From the NCBI GenBank assembly GCA_016714985.1, contig JADKBS010000001.1:453001-517000 (forward strand): a stretch of DNA of 64,000 nt. Reading direction: 5' to 3'. This document shows, one piece after another, positions 34,573 through 43,706 of this stretch. A model generated the notes under the pieces. It did no database searches and was not told where the DNA came from. It saw only the letters and a program-made list of their open reading frames with translations. Both the position numbers and the translations under genes were made by a program. Positions within the stretch are counted from its first letter, which is position 1, and the number at the start of each line of letters is the position of its first letter. The stretch comes from Saprospiraceae bacterium (GTDB taxonomy: Bacteria; Bacteroidota; Bacteroidia; Chitinophagales; Saprospiraceae).

Positions 34573-36962
34573 TTACACCCCCGCCTTCCCCCGCACCCCT
34601 TCAAGTAATTTCCTCGCCCCCTGCAAAGTCCGCACCCCATCCCTTGCCATCACAAGGCTCCGTGGCGTCCTTTTCAAGGTGATTTGCATCTTCTCCCCTT
34701 CCGTTGAAATATGCTGAAAAACCTGTTGGAACATCTTGCTGTCGTAAAACGGCGACTGTGGGTTCTCCACGAAATAGCAGCGCAGCTTGCTGTCTTTCAA
34801 GATGACCCGCTCGAAGCCCAGTTCCCTCGCCATCCAGCGGAGGCGGAGGCCGTCGAACAGCTCCTGAACGGGTTCCGGCACGGGGCCGAAGCGGTCACGC
34901 AGGTTTTCGCTGAAGATCTCCAATTCGGCCTCTGATTGTATATCGTCAATGGCCGTATAGAGCAACAGGCGCTCGCTGGTGCTGCTCACGTAGTCGGTCG
35001 GGATGTGCATCTCCACGTCCGTGTCAATGTTCACGTCCCGCACGAAGCCGCCTTTTTTCTCCAAATCTTCTTTGAAAACATCCTTGAAATCCGTCTCCTT
35101 CAGCTCCTGCACGGCCTCTTCAAGGATGCGCTGGAAGGTCTCGTAGCCGATGTCGGCGATGAAGCCGCTCTGCTCCGAGCCGAGCAGGTTGCCCGCCCCC
35201 CGGATGTCGAGGTCACGCATGGCAATCTCGAAGCCGGAGCCGAGGTCGTTGTGCTCCTCGATGGTCTTGAGGCGCTTCCGGGCATCGTGCGTGAGCACGG
35301 ACATGGGCGGCGCAAATAGGTAGCAGAACGCCTTCTTGTTCGAGCGGCCGATGCGCCCCCGCAACTGGTGCAGGTCGCTGAGGCCAAACTCGTTGGCGGC
35401 GTTGATGATCATCGTGTTGGCGTTAGGGATGTCGAGGCCCGTTTCAATGATGTTCGTGCAGACCAGCACGTCGTATTTTTTGTCAATAAAATCCAGCAGC
35501 GTGCTCTCCAAATGGTCGCTTTCCATCTGGCCGTGCGCCGTGGCCACGTCCACATCGGGGCAAAGGCGCTTGATGAGGGCGGCCATGTCGGCCAGTGTTT
35601 TCACCCGATTGTGGACGAAAAACACCTGTCCGCCCCGGTGCACCTCCTTGTAAATGGCGTCCTTGATAATGGTTTCGTGCAGCACCCTGATTTCCGTGTG
35701 GATAGGTTGGCGGTTGGGCGGTGGCGTGCGGATGATGCTCAGGTCACGGGCGGCCATCAGCGAGAATTGCAGGGTGCGGGGAATGGGTGTCGCCGTCAGC
35801 GTGAGCGTGTCCACGTTCACCTTCAGGTTGCGCAGCTTTTCCTTGGCCGTCACGCCGAATTTTTGCTCCTCATCAATGACCAGCAGGCCGAGGTCTTTGA
35901 ACTTCAAATCTGCACTCAGCAGGGCGTGTGTTCCAATGAGAATGTCCACCTTGCCCGCCTTTGTGTTTTCAAAAATCTCCTTTTTCTCCTTCGCTGACTT
36001 GAAGCGGTTGACGTACTCTATATTGAGCTTGAATTGCGCAAGCCTATCACTAAAAGTCTTGTAATGCTGCAAGGCGAGGATGGTCGTCGGCACGAGGATG
36101 GCCACCTGTTTGCCATCGGTCACGGCCTTGAACGCCGCCCGGATGGCCACTTCCGTTTTTCCAAAACCCACGTCGCCACAGATGAGGCGGTCCATCGGGT
36201 AGGGCTTTTCCATGTCTTCCTTTACATCAATGGTCGCCTTCTCTTGGTCGGGCGTGTCCTCGTAGATGAACGAGGCTTCGAGTTCGGCTTGCAGGTAGTT
36301 GTCGGGCGGGAAGGCATGGCCCGGCGAGGCTTTGCGCAGCGCATAGAGTTTGATAAGCTCCTTCGCAATGTCCTTGACCTTCTTCTTGGCATTGCGCTTC
36401 ATCGTCTGCCAAGTATCGGAGCCGAGCTTGTTGAGCGTGGGCGGGGTGCCGTCCTTGCCCGTGTATTTCGATATTTTGTGCAACGAGTTGATGCCTACGT
36501 AGAGCACATCGTTGTTTTTGTAAAAAATGCGCACCGACTCCTGCGTGTGGCCGTTGACGGTGATTTTCTCCAGGCCCGAATACTTGCCCACCCCGTGGTC
36601 AATATGCACCACAAAGTCGCCGGGCTGCAGCTCCCGCAAGAGCTTGACGTTCAGCGCTTTGTCCGCCGTGAAGCCCTGCCGCAGCTTATAATGGTGATGC
36701 CTTTGGAAAATCTGGTGGTCTGTGTAGCAGGCAAATTTCAGGTCGAGGTCAATGAAGCCTTCGTGAATCGCCTTGATGACCGGCTCGAATTTCACGCTAC
36801 CCACCGCCTCGGCCATGTCCTCGAAAATGGCGTGGAAACGCTCTATTTGCCTGGGGTTATCGGTGAAAATGAAATTCTCGATGCGCTCTTCGCTATTGCT
36901 CCGCAAATTGTTGCCGAGGAGCTGGAAGTTTTTGTTGAAAGAGGGTTGGGTTTTGGAATTAT

Positions 36963-36994
36963 AGGATTGAAGGATTGAAGGATTGAAGGATTGA
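36963..36994. repeat. AGGATTGA x4 octamer array inside mfd
   Basis: Four exact 8-bp units read in frame in mfd as FNPSILQS-type peptide between the N-terminal domains and the CarD-like region. Confidence 0.8.
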
Positions 36995-37587
36995 ATAGGG
37001 GGGCCGAGGTTAACCAAAGCAAATTTTTGCACATCCTCAATTACCTCGTGGGGGCGAATAAACGCTCGGTCTCGAAAGATTTCGCCCAGCTCGCTCTCGT
37101 CCATCAGGGGGAGGGTCTTCGCAAATTCTTCGGCTTTTTCAAAACAGAGTTGGAGCTTTTCCTCCAAGGCATTCCAGTCTTTTATCCAAATGACCGTGTT
37201 GGGCGCCAGTACATTGAGCAGCGAGACCTTTTGCGATTGGTTGAACTTGGTGTTGATGTTCGGCACGATGCTCACCCGCCCGATGTTCTGCACGGAAAGC
37301 TGGGTGAGCGGGTCGAAGGTTCGAATGCTCTCCACATCCTCGTCGAACAATTCGATGCGGTAGGGGTAGTCGTTTCCGTAGCTGAAAATATCCACGATGG
37401 CGCCCCGAATGCTGAACTGGCCGGGTTCATAGACGAAGTCTTCCCGCTTGAAGCCGTAGGTCACGAGCATTTCGATGGTGAAATCCACGTCCAGCTTCTG
37501 TCCCGGCTGTATTTCGATGCGGGTCTTTTCGAGCTCTGCTGGCGCAACGACTTTTTCAAACAACGCCTCTGGATATGTCACCACAAT

Positions 37588-37621
37588 GATTGCGGATTGC
37601 GGATTGCGGATTGCGGATTGC
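37588..37621. repeat. GGATTGC heptamer array at the mfd frame break
   Basis: About 4.9 copies of the 7-bp unit. On the mfd strand (GCAATCC units), one added unit or two lost units would join the two mfd frames. Confidence 0.85.
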
Positions 37622-37898
37622 GATCCGCGCCGGCCGAAATTTTGTTGATGGCTTCGGTGCGTTCCAGCACGTTCGTGGTGTTCAGTTCCTCGAAGTACAT
37701 GGGCCGCTTGAACGAGTCGGGGAAGAAGCGCACGGGCTTTTTTTCCAACAAGCCGCTCAGGTCATTTTGCAGGTAAGCGGCTTCCTCTTTGTCAATGGCG
37801 ATGAACAACTGCGGTCGTGGGTCGGCGAGGTAGGCTCCAGCGAGGACAAAAGCTTCCTGCGCACCGGCCAAGCCGTTGAGTTGAACGGCGGCGGGTGA

Positions 37899-37924
37899 AC
37901 GGTTGACGGTTGACGGTTGACGGA
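37899..37924. repeat. GGTTGAC heptamer repeat in the mfd N-terminus
   Basis: Three units of GGTTGAC translated as RQPSTVNRSP in the N-terminal mfd frame. Confidence 0.65.
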
Positions 37925-37999
37925 GCGCGGTTACCAATTTTTGGGTGCGCTGGTCGTCACGGTACAGGGCAAGGATGCGGTCGAGATTGCTCACGGGGG

Positions 38000-38007
38000 C
38001 AAAGGTA
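38000..38007 (-). promoter_or_regulatory. TACCTTTG -7 box of mfd
   Basis: An exact TAnnTTTG match on the minus strand, five bases before the GTG start at 37994, implying an almost leaderless message. Confidence 0.5.
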
Positions 38008-38056
38008 GGAAATGGGGTAAATGCAGCGGGAAGAAAAGGATTGATGGTGAGTTAAT

Positions 38057-38488
38057 CTACCCCCCAGTACTACCAAATCCCCCAGCCCCCCGTTCCGTCT
38101 CCGAAAGCACGTCCACTTCCGCCCACTCGATTTGCTCGTACTTCGCAATGACCATTTGGGCGATGCGCTCGCCAGGCTCCACGGTCTGTGGCTGGTTCGA
38201 AAGGTTGACGAGGATGATTTTGATTTCGCCCCGGTAGTCGGAGTCAATGGTGCCGGGCGAGTTGACAAGGGTAAGCCCTTTTTTGATGGAAAGGCCGCTG
38301 CGTGGGCGCACCTGCGCCTCGTAGCCGTGTGGCAGTTCTATGAAAAGCCCAGTGGGTATGAGTGTGCGTTCCAAGGAGCCGAGGCTGATTGGCTCCACGA
38401 TGTTCGCCCGAAGGTCGAGGCCGGCGCTGCCCGTCGTCTCGTATTGCGGCAGCGGGAAGGAGGATTGGTTGATGATTTTTACTTGCAT
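38057..38488 (-). CDS. dut: dUTP diphosphatase
   Basis: A 143-residue trimeric dUTPase with all five motifs: GSAGLDLRA, RPRSGLSIKKG, SPGTIDSDYRGEI, GERIAQMVI and ERGAGGFGSTG. It hydrolyses dUTP to dUMP, keeping uracil out of DNA and supplying dTMP synthesis. It lies between pyk and mfd on the same strand; a GAGTTTC-type repeat separates it from pyk. Confidence 0.96.
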   Translation of the reverse strand: MQVKIINQSSFPLPQYETTGSAGLDLRANIVEPISLGSLERTLIPTGLFIELPHGYEAQVRPRSGLSIKKGLTLVNSPGTIDSDYRGEIKIILVNLSNQPQTVEPGERIAQMVIAKYEQIEWAEVDVLSETERGAGGFGSTGG

Positions 38489-38494
38489 GGAAGA

Positions 38495-38557
38495 AGTTTC
38501 GAGTTTTGAGTTACGAGTTTCGAGTAGCTGCCAGCTGGCAACTCGAAGCTCGAAACT
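38495..38557. repeat. GAGTTTC heptamer inverted repeat between pyk and dut
   Basis: AGTTTCGAGTTTTGAGTTAC (38495-38514) continues with GAGTTTCGAG; the complementary ACTCGAAGCTCGAAACT lies at 38541-38557. Confidence 0.7.
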
Positions 38558-39989
38558 ATTCCACCACCGTCACCCGCAGCATGTTCGTCCTAAGCCGTTT
38601 CACGAGTGGCATGGAGCCGATGTTGACCACCACGTCTCCCGCTTGCACTTCCCCGCTGGCCTTTAGAATATTGACCGTGTCTTCGATGGTCTCGTCGGTG
38701 GTGGTGAACTTGTCGTAGTAGTAGCCCTTCACGCCCCAGACGAGGTTCAAGGTGGCGAGTATGTGTATCTGGCCGGAGAAGATGCAGATTTTGCGTTTCG
38801 GCCTGCGGCTGCTGACCTTGAAGGCCGTGTAGCCGGACACGGTGACGCCCATGATGACCTTGGCGTTGATGCGCTCGGCCACGTCCACGGCACTGTAGCA
38901 GACCACGTCGCTGTGGAAGGTGGACGAGTTGGGAGAAGGTTCCGGGAACCGCATTTGATAAAGGTCGTTGGTTTCCACTTCACGTATGATTCGGCCCATG
39001 GTCTCGATGGTTTCCACGGGGAACTTGCCCATGGCCGTTTCGCCTGAGCACATAATGGCGTCACAGCCGTCGAGCACGGCGTTGGCCACGTCCGTCACCT
39101 CTGGGCGGGTGGGTGTGGGGTTTTCCATCATAGACTCCATCATTTGCGTAGCAACGATGACGGGCCTGCTGCGCTTGATGCACTTGGCAATAATGTTTTT
39201 CTGCGTCATGGCCAGCCCTTCGATGGGCGTCTCAATGCCGAGGTCGCCACGGGCTATCATGATGCCGTTGGAGTTTTTGATGATTTCATCAATATTTTCC
39301 AGTGCCTCCGGTTTTTCTATTTTTGAAATGACCTTGGCGGGGTGGCCCTTGGCCGAGATTCGCCGCCAAAGCTCGTCTAGGTCCTGTGCGCTGCGCACGA
39401 AGGAGAGCGCAATCCAATTGACGGGCTGCGTGAGGATGAAGTCGAGGTCACGGATGTCCTTTTCAGTCAGGGCAGGGAGCTTGACCTTGGTGTTTGGCAA
39501 GTTCACGCCCTTGTTGGAGCGGATGGGGCCGCCGTGGGTCACTTCGAGCTTTACGGTGTCCTTCCTATTGGTTTCGAGCACTTTGAGGCGGATTTTTCCG
39601 TCGTCCACTAGGATGGTCTCACCGGGGTTCACGTCCTCGGCGAGGTCTTGGTAGCTCATGTAGATGGCCTCCTTGGTGCCTTCGCAGGGTGTGTTCACAA
39701 AAGTGATGACGTCACCTTGGGCCAACATCAGCGGCTCGTCCTTGATGATGCCTACCCTGAGTTTGGGGCCTTGTAGGTCGGCTAGGATGCCGACATGGGT
39801 GCCCAATTCCTCGTTCACCCGCCTGATATGGTTGATGACTTCTTTGTGCGCCTCGTGCTTCCCGTGGGAAAAGTTCAAGCGGAAAATGTCAACGCCTGCA
39901 ATGGCCAGTTTCTTCAGCATCTCGTAGTTGCTGCTGGCCGGGCCAACGGTGGCCACTATTTTAGTGCTATTCTTGTCTTTGCTCATCAT
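38556..39989 (-). CDS. pyk: Pyruvate kinase
   Basis: A 477-residue protein of normal length (alternative start 3 bases later). Visible are the N-terminal KIVATVGPASSNYEMLKKL, the barrel active site FRLNFSHG, LQGPKLRVG, ISKIEKPEALENIDEI with the catalytic Lys, and MIARGDLGIETP, then RPVIVATQMMESM and the C-terminal allosteric domain. It makes pyruvate and ATP from PEP in glycolysis. Its own promoter lies at 40145. Confidence 0.97.
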   Translation of the reverse strand: MMSKDKNSTKIVATVGPASSNYEMLKKLAIAGVDIFRLNFSHGKHEAHKEVINHIRRVNEELGTHVGILADLQGPKLRVGIIKDEPLMLAQGDVITFVNTPCEGTKEAIYMSYQDLAEDVNPGETILVDDGKIRLKVLETNRKDTVKLEVTHGGPIRSNKGVNLPNTKVKLPALTEKDIRDLDFILTQPVNWIALSFVRSAQDLDELWRRISAKGHPAKVISKIEKPEALENIDEIIKNSNGIMIARGDLGIETPIEGLAMTQKNIIAKCIKRSRPVIVATQMMESMMENPTPTRPEVTDVANAVLDGCDAIMCSGETAMGKFPVETIETMGRIIREVETNDLYQMRFPEPSPNSSTFHSDVVCYSAVDVAERINAKVIMGVTVSGYTAFKVSSRRPKRKICIFSGQIHILATLNLVWGVKGYYYDKFTTTDETIEDTVNILKASGEVQAGDVVVNIGSMPLVKRLRTNMLRVTVVE

Positions 39990-40144
39990 AGGTTAATGTA
40001 CTAAAGCATCCGCTTCCCACGTTGCAAAAATGCTGATTTACTGCCTAATTCACTTGTTTTTTTATTTCAAATGAACCGCCCTCGCTCCAAAGCACAAACT
40101 TCGGATTGGGACTAAGTGTATTTTTGACAAATTACTTTGGCCGC

Positions 40145-40175
40145 CAAAAGTACATTGTGGTTTGAACTTGTCAAA
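40145..40175 (-). promoter_or_regulatory. pyk promoter
   Basis: On the minus strand TTTG (40172-40175), a 19-base spacer and TACTTTTG (40145-40152) give one of the best Bacteroidota promoter matches in the window. The 5' leader would be ~150 bases. Confidence 0.75.
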
Positions 40176-40260
40176 CCTCCGGGCGTTTTTTCCCGATAAA
40201 TCAAAACGCCAAGAATTTCTCACCTGCCAAAAATTATTTTTCCAAGTCGGCGGGTTTGCC

Positions 40261-40268
40261 TTTCTTTG
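40261..40268 (+). promoter_or_regulatory. Candidate acpP promoter box
   Basis: TTTCTTTG differs from TAnnTTTG at one position and lies ~130 bases before the acpP start. Confidence 0.35.
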
Positions 40269-40398
40269 CAGCGAATTTTTAAACCCTTTTTGGAGATAGG
40301 GGCTAGGCTACACAGGTTCGGGGCATGGTCTAATGCTCAATAAACCAAGCCCGTTGCCCTAACTTCAATTAGATTTTACAATTTAAACAGCGTTTGAT

Positions 40399-40635
40399 AT
40401 GTCTGACATTGCAAGCCGTGTTAAAAAACTCATCGTAGAAAAATTGGGTGTTGAAGAAAATGAAGTAGTCCCTGAGGCTAGCTTCACCAATGACCTCGGT
40501 GCCGACTCGCTCGATACCGTTGAACTTATCATGGAATTGGAGAAGGAATTCGACATCTCCATCCCCGATGAGCAAGCTGAAAAGATTCAAACTGTAGGAC
40601 AGGCAATCGAGTACATCGATAAGAGCTTGAAATAA
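40399..40635 (+). CDS. acpP: Acyl carrier protein
   Basis: A 78-residue acidic protein with the phosphopantetheine site Ser37 in GADSLDTVELIMELE, the normal ACP length and four-helix pattern. It carries growing acyl chains in fatty acid synthesis. A strong terminator follows before fabF, so most transcripts probably carry acpP alone; this fits its high demand. Confidence 0.97.
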   Translation: MSDIASRVKKLIVEKLGVEENEVVPEASFTNDLGADSLDTVELIMELEKEFDISIPDEQAEKIQTVGQAIEYIDKSLK

Positions 40636-40663
40636 GCCCATTCCGAATCATTTCATTAGTTGA

Positions 40664-40702
40664 AGCCAAAAACGCTGCACTATGAGCGTTTTTGGCTTTT
40701 CT
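40664..40702 (+). terminator. Rho-independent terminator between acpP and fabF
   Basis: A 13-bp stem AGCCAAAAACGCT with its complement, 8-base loop, and a T-rich tail (TTTTCT). Confidence 0.85.
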
Positions 40703-40874
40703 TGCCTTTGTTCACCACCCACGCAGTAGGTTCGGCAGTTGATTTTATTGCCTAGTTTACCCCTCTGCCGCCTGCCAAGTCATCTAAAACTAACCCAAGT
40801 TGCGGGTAAATGCAGCACGGAAGCTGCATTGTTTACAGTCAGAAATTATCAGCAACTTGAATTAAAACTAACTT

Positions 40875-42116
40875 ATGAGAAGGGTAGTCATCACTGGTAT
40901 CGGCGCATTGACCCCCATTGGCAATAACACTCAGGAATATCTTGAAGGCTTGAGGAATGGCGTCAGCGGTGCTGGCCCAATCACCCGCTTCGACACCACG
41001 CACTTCAAGACGCAATTTGCCTGCGAGGTTAAGAACTTCAATCCCGAGGAGTTCCTGGACAAAAAAGAGGTGCGCAAGCTCGACAATTTTACCATCTATG
41101 CGATGGTCGCCGCCGACGAGGCCATCGCCCATGCGGGCCTTGACTCCGAAAAGCTCGACTGCGATCGGGTGGGTGTCATCATTTCTTCTGGTATTGGCGG
41201 CATGGCCACGCTGGAAAAAGAGGTGGAAGAGTTCATCACCGGCAACGGCATCCCCCGCTACAACCCCTTCCTCATCCCAAAGATGATCATTGACATTGCC
41301 TCTGGGCATGTCTCCATGAAATACGGCTTCCGTGGCATCAACTACTCCACGGTATCGGCCTGCGCATCGTCCTCGCATGGCATAATGGTTGCTTTCGACA
41401 GCATCCGTCTTGGTCGAAATGATGTGATAATAGCGGGTGGTGCTGAAGCGACCATTATCAAAGTGGCCGTCGGTGGTTTCGGTGCCATGAAGGCCCTTTC
41501 CACCCGCAACGACGACCCTGCTACGGCTTCCCGCCCGTTCGACCTCGACCGGGACGGCTTTGTGCTCGGCGAAGGTGCCGGCATGCTCGTGCTCGAAGAA
41601 CTGGAGCACGCCAAGCGCCGTGGCGCCAATATCATCTGCGAGTTGGTGGGTGCTGGCGCAACTGCCGATGCCTATCACATCACCGCACCGCACCCAGAGG
41701 GACTTGGCGCTGCCAACGTGATGAAGGCGGCCCTCGCCGATGCAAACATGAACGCCGACGAAATTGACTATATCAACGTACACGGCACCTCCACCCCGCT
41801 TGGCGACGTGGCCGAGGTGAGGGCTATCCAAAAAGTGTTCGGGGACAATATTTTCAAGCTGAACGTCAGCTCCACCAAGTCCATGACGGGCCACCTGCTC
41901 GGCGCTGCCGGGGCCATTGAAGCCATCGCCGGAATTCTGGCCATCCAGCACCAGTTCATACCGCCCACCATCAACCACTTCACCGACGACCCGGAACTCG
42001 ACCCCCGCATCAACCTGACCTTCAACCAGCCACAGGAGCGGGAAGTGCGGGCCATCCTCAGCAATACCTTCGGCTTCGGTGGGCACAATGGGTCGTTGAT
42101 ATTCAAGAAGTTTTGA
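40875..42116 (+). CDS. fabF: 3-oxoacyl-[acyl-carrier-protein] synthase II
   Basis: A 413-residue condensing enzyme with the catalytic Cys163 (VSACASSSHG) and two active-site histidines in INVHGTSTPLGD and STKSMTGHLLGAAG. GFGGHNGSLIF near the end is the usual FabF end motif. It extends acyl-ACP chains with malonyl-ACP. It follows acpP, separated by a terminator. The stop codon lies within the inverted repeat at 42110. Confidence 0.97.
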   Translation: MRRVVITGIGALTPIGNNTQEYLEGLRNGVSGAGPITRFDTTHFKTQFACEVKNFNPEEFLDKKEVRKLDNFTIYAMVAADEAIAHAGLDSEKLDCDRVGVIISSGIGGMATLEKEVEEFITGNGIPRYNPFLIPKMIIDIASGHVSMKYGFRGINYSTVSACASSSHGIMVAFDSIRLGRNDVIIAGGAEATIIKVAVGGFGAMKALSTRNDDPATASRPFDLDRDGFVLGEGAGMLVLEELEHAKRRGANIICELVGAGATADAYHITAPHPEGLGAANVMKAALADANMNADEIDYINVHGTSTPLGDVAEVRAIQKVFGDNIFKLNVSSTKSMTGHLLGAAGAIEAIAGILAIQHQFIPPTINHFTDDPELDPRINLTFNQPQEREVRAILSNTFGFGGHNGSLIFKKF

Positions 42117-42176
42117 GTTACGAGTTTCGAGTTGGAGCTGCGAAACGCCATCAACTCGAAACTCGTAACTCAAAAC
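42110..42176. repeat. Perfect 24-bp inverted repeat of GAGTTTC-type units at convergent gene ends
   Basis: Arms 42110-42133 and 42153-42176 are exact complements (unit GAGTTAC/GAGTTTC), with a 19-base loop. It covers the fabF stop and abuts the fucosidase stop at 42177. Confidence 0.85.
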
Positions 42177-43619
42177 TCAATACACTCCTACCTCGCTGAT
42201 ACACAGCACCGCCCTTCCTTCAAATTCAATTTTTACTTTTTCGGCCTCCGTTTTTGCGAAGCGCAGGATGCGTTTGTAGCCTATCGTGGTGCCTTCGGCA
42301 AAGGGTTCCCATTGGCCATTTTGCTGCGCAAAGGCTTTGAACGACGTTACCCGTTGGCCCAGCTTGATTTGCTCTTGCAGCACGAGGCGGCTGATACTTT
42401 TCTTTCCTCCCAAATCAATTTCCAAGCTGGCCGTTTTCACGTCGTCCTTGGTGGCCCAGTAGGTGTCGGGACTGCCGTCCAAAGCATTCTTTGCCTCAAA
42501 CCCATTCCCCCGCTCATCGTTTGCGGTCGCTTTTTTGCCTGCGGCAAAATTGGTGGCGAAGTCTTTTTGCAGCAGTTTTTTCAACTCCATCAAGCGGGCA
42601 GCATCATTTTCATGCACGAGGCCACGGGTGTCCACGGGCAGGTTTAGCAGCAACAGGCCGTTGCGGCCCACGGAGTTGTAGTAAATATCGGTCATGCGTT
42701 CCAATGACTTCACTTTGTCGTCCTGCTCGGGGTGGTAGTACCAACCTGGCCGTATGCTCACGTCGCACTCGGCGGGCACCCAAGCATACCCATCGGCATG
42801 GCCATTGGTGAGTTCCTTGTAATTGGGCGAGCCGGGGTAGAATTCCTTGAGGCGCAGGGCGCTCCAGTTCGTTTCGCCAGCGTAGCCATCCTCGTTGCCG
42901 ACCCAACGGCAGCCTGGGCCTGCATCACTGAAGATGATGGCATTGGGCTGTAGCTCATAGACCAGTTTGTGCGTGGTTGGCCAGTCGTAGTAGTTTTGGC
43001 GGTCAACTTCCCTTTTTTCATTGGCACCGCCATAGTAGCCATCACCGCCGTTTGCCCCATCGAACCAGACCTCGAAGATGGGGCCGTAATTGGTCAGTAG
43101 TTCCCGCAACTGGTTTCTGAAATAAGTCAAGTATTCCGGCTTCCCGTAGGCCGGGTGGTTGCGGTCCCAAGGCGAGAGATAGACGCCGAACTTGAGGCCG
43201 TACTCCTTGCAGGCGTCGGAAAGCTCCCGCACCACGTCGCCCTTGCCGTTCTTCCAAGGCGAGTTTTTCACGGAGTGCTCCGTGTACTTGCTCGGCCAGA
43301 GGCAGAAGCCGTCGTGGTGCTTGGCCGTGAGGATGATGCCCTTCATGCCCGCCTCCTTGCACACCCTCGCCCATTGGCGGCAGTCCAGCGCCGTGGGGTT
43401 GAAGGTGGTGGGCGACTCGCTGCCCATGCCCCATTCGATGTTCGTGAAGGTGTTCATGTTGAAATGCACGAAGGCGTTGTACTCCAGCCGCTGCCAGTCG
43501 AGTTGGGCCTTGATAGGCACGGGGCCAAAGGGGGCTGGTTCGTTGGGCATGGAAGTGACGATGGTCTTTTTTACGCAAGCGAAAAAAAGGAAGGGGAGCA
43601 GGGCAAGCAGGTGTTTCAT
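42177..43619 (-). CDS. Alpha-L-fucosidase (GH29) lipoprotein with C-terminal discoidin-like domain
   Basis: A 480-residue protein with a lipobox (FLFFAC15). The GH29 barrel shows FVHFNMNTFTNIEWG, AKHHDGFCLWPSKYTEHSV, GVYLSPWDRNHPAYG, and EVWFDGANG with the likely nucleophile Asp. The C-terminal ~125 residues resemble an F5/8-type (discoidin) carbohydrate-binding domain (NALDGSPDTYWATKDDV, ISRLVLQEQIKLGQRV). It would remove terminal fucose from host or algal glycans at the cell surface. Start at ATG 43619. Confidence 0.9.
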   Translation of the reverse strand: MKHLLALLPFLFFACVKKTIVTSMPNEPAPFGPVPIKAQLDWQRLEYNAFVHFNMNTFTNIEWGMGSESPTTFNPTALDCRQWARVCKEAGMKGIILTAKHHDGFCLWPSKYTEHSVKNSPWKNGKGDVVRELSDACKEYGLKFGVYLSPWDRNHPAYGKPEYLTYFRNQLRELLTNYGPIFEVWFDGANGGDGYYGGANEKREVDRQNYYDWPTTHKLVYELQPNAIIFSDAGPGCRWVGNEDGYAGETNWSALRLKEFYPGSPNYKELTNGHADGYAWVPAECDVSIRPGWYYHPEQDDKVKSLERMTDIYYNSVGRNGLLLLNLPVDTRGLVHENDAARLMELKKLLQKDFATNFAAGKKATANDERGNGFEAKNALDGSPDTYWATKDDVKTASLEIDLGGKKSISRLVLQEQIKLGQRVTSFKAFAQQNGQWEPFAEGTTIGYKRILRFAKTEAEKVKIEFEGRAVLCISEVGVY

Positions 43620-43706
43620 ATAGGTTTGTTTTAATGAAAAATACCTGCCAAAGGTAGGGAATGGAATTTTGAGAAACTTACCGACTTGAACTTTTGCGGA
43701 GCATTA

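Larger units (their letters stand above)
34573..37994 (-). pseudogene. mfd: Transcription-repair coupling factor Mfd, with frame broken at a 7-bp repeat array
   Basis: The N-terminal frame starts at GTG 37994 (MSNLDRILALYRDD) and ends after RNPQSAIRNPQSLW at 37578; the main frame begins before VTYPEALFEKVV and runs to 34573. Together they give a full Mfd: UvrB-like N-terminal domains, the CarD/RID region (GDFVVHIDHGVGKYSGLEKI), the helicase core with ICGDVGFGKTEVAIRAAF, VIDEEQKFGV and QLRGRIGRSNKKAFCY, and the C-terminal TRCF domain. The frame break lies exactly in a GGATTGC array (37588-37621). Two further repeats (36963-36994, 37899-37924) are translated in frame. Mfd displaces stalled RNA polymerase and recruits UvrA. 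Confidence 0.9.
39990..40398. other. Divergent promoter region between pyk and acpP
   Basis: About 400 bases without a gene. Holds the pyk promoter (40145-40175, minus) and a weaker acpP box (40261-40268, plus). No riboswitch or repeat was recognised. Confidence 0.5.

Noticed and set aside
36034..36978. A 314-codon plus-strand frame opposite mfd
   Set aside because: Antisense to the helicase core of mfd, no domain pattern, start in the middle of coding sequence.
40839..42173. A 444-codon minus-strand frame opposite fabF
   Set aside because: Antisense shadow of a highly biased GC-rich gene; the translation has no family pattern and fabF is certain.
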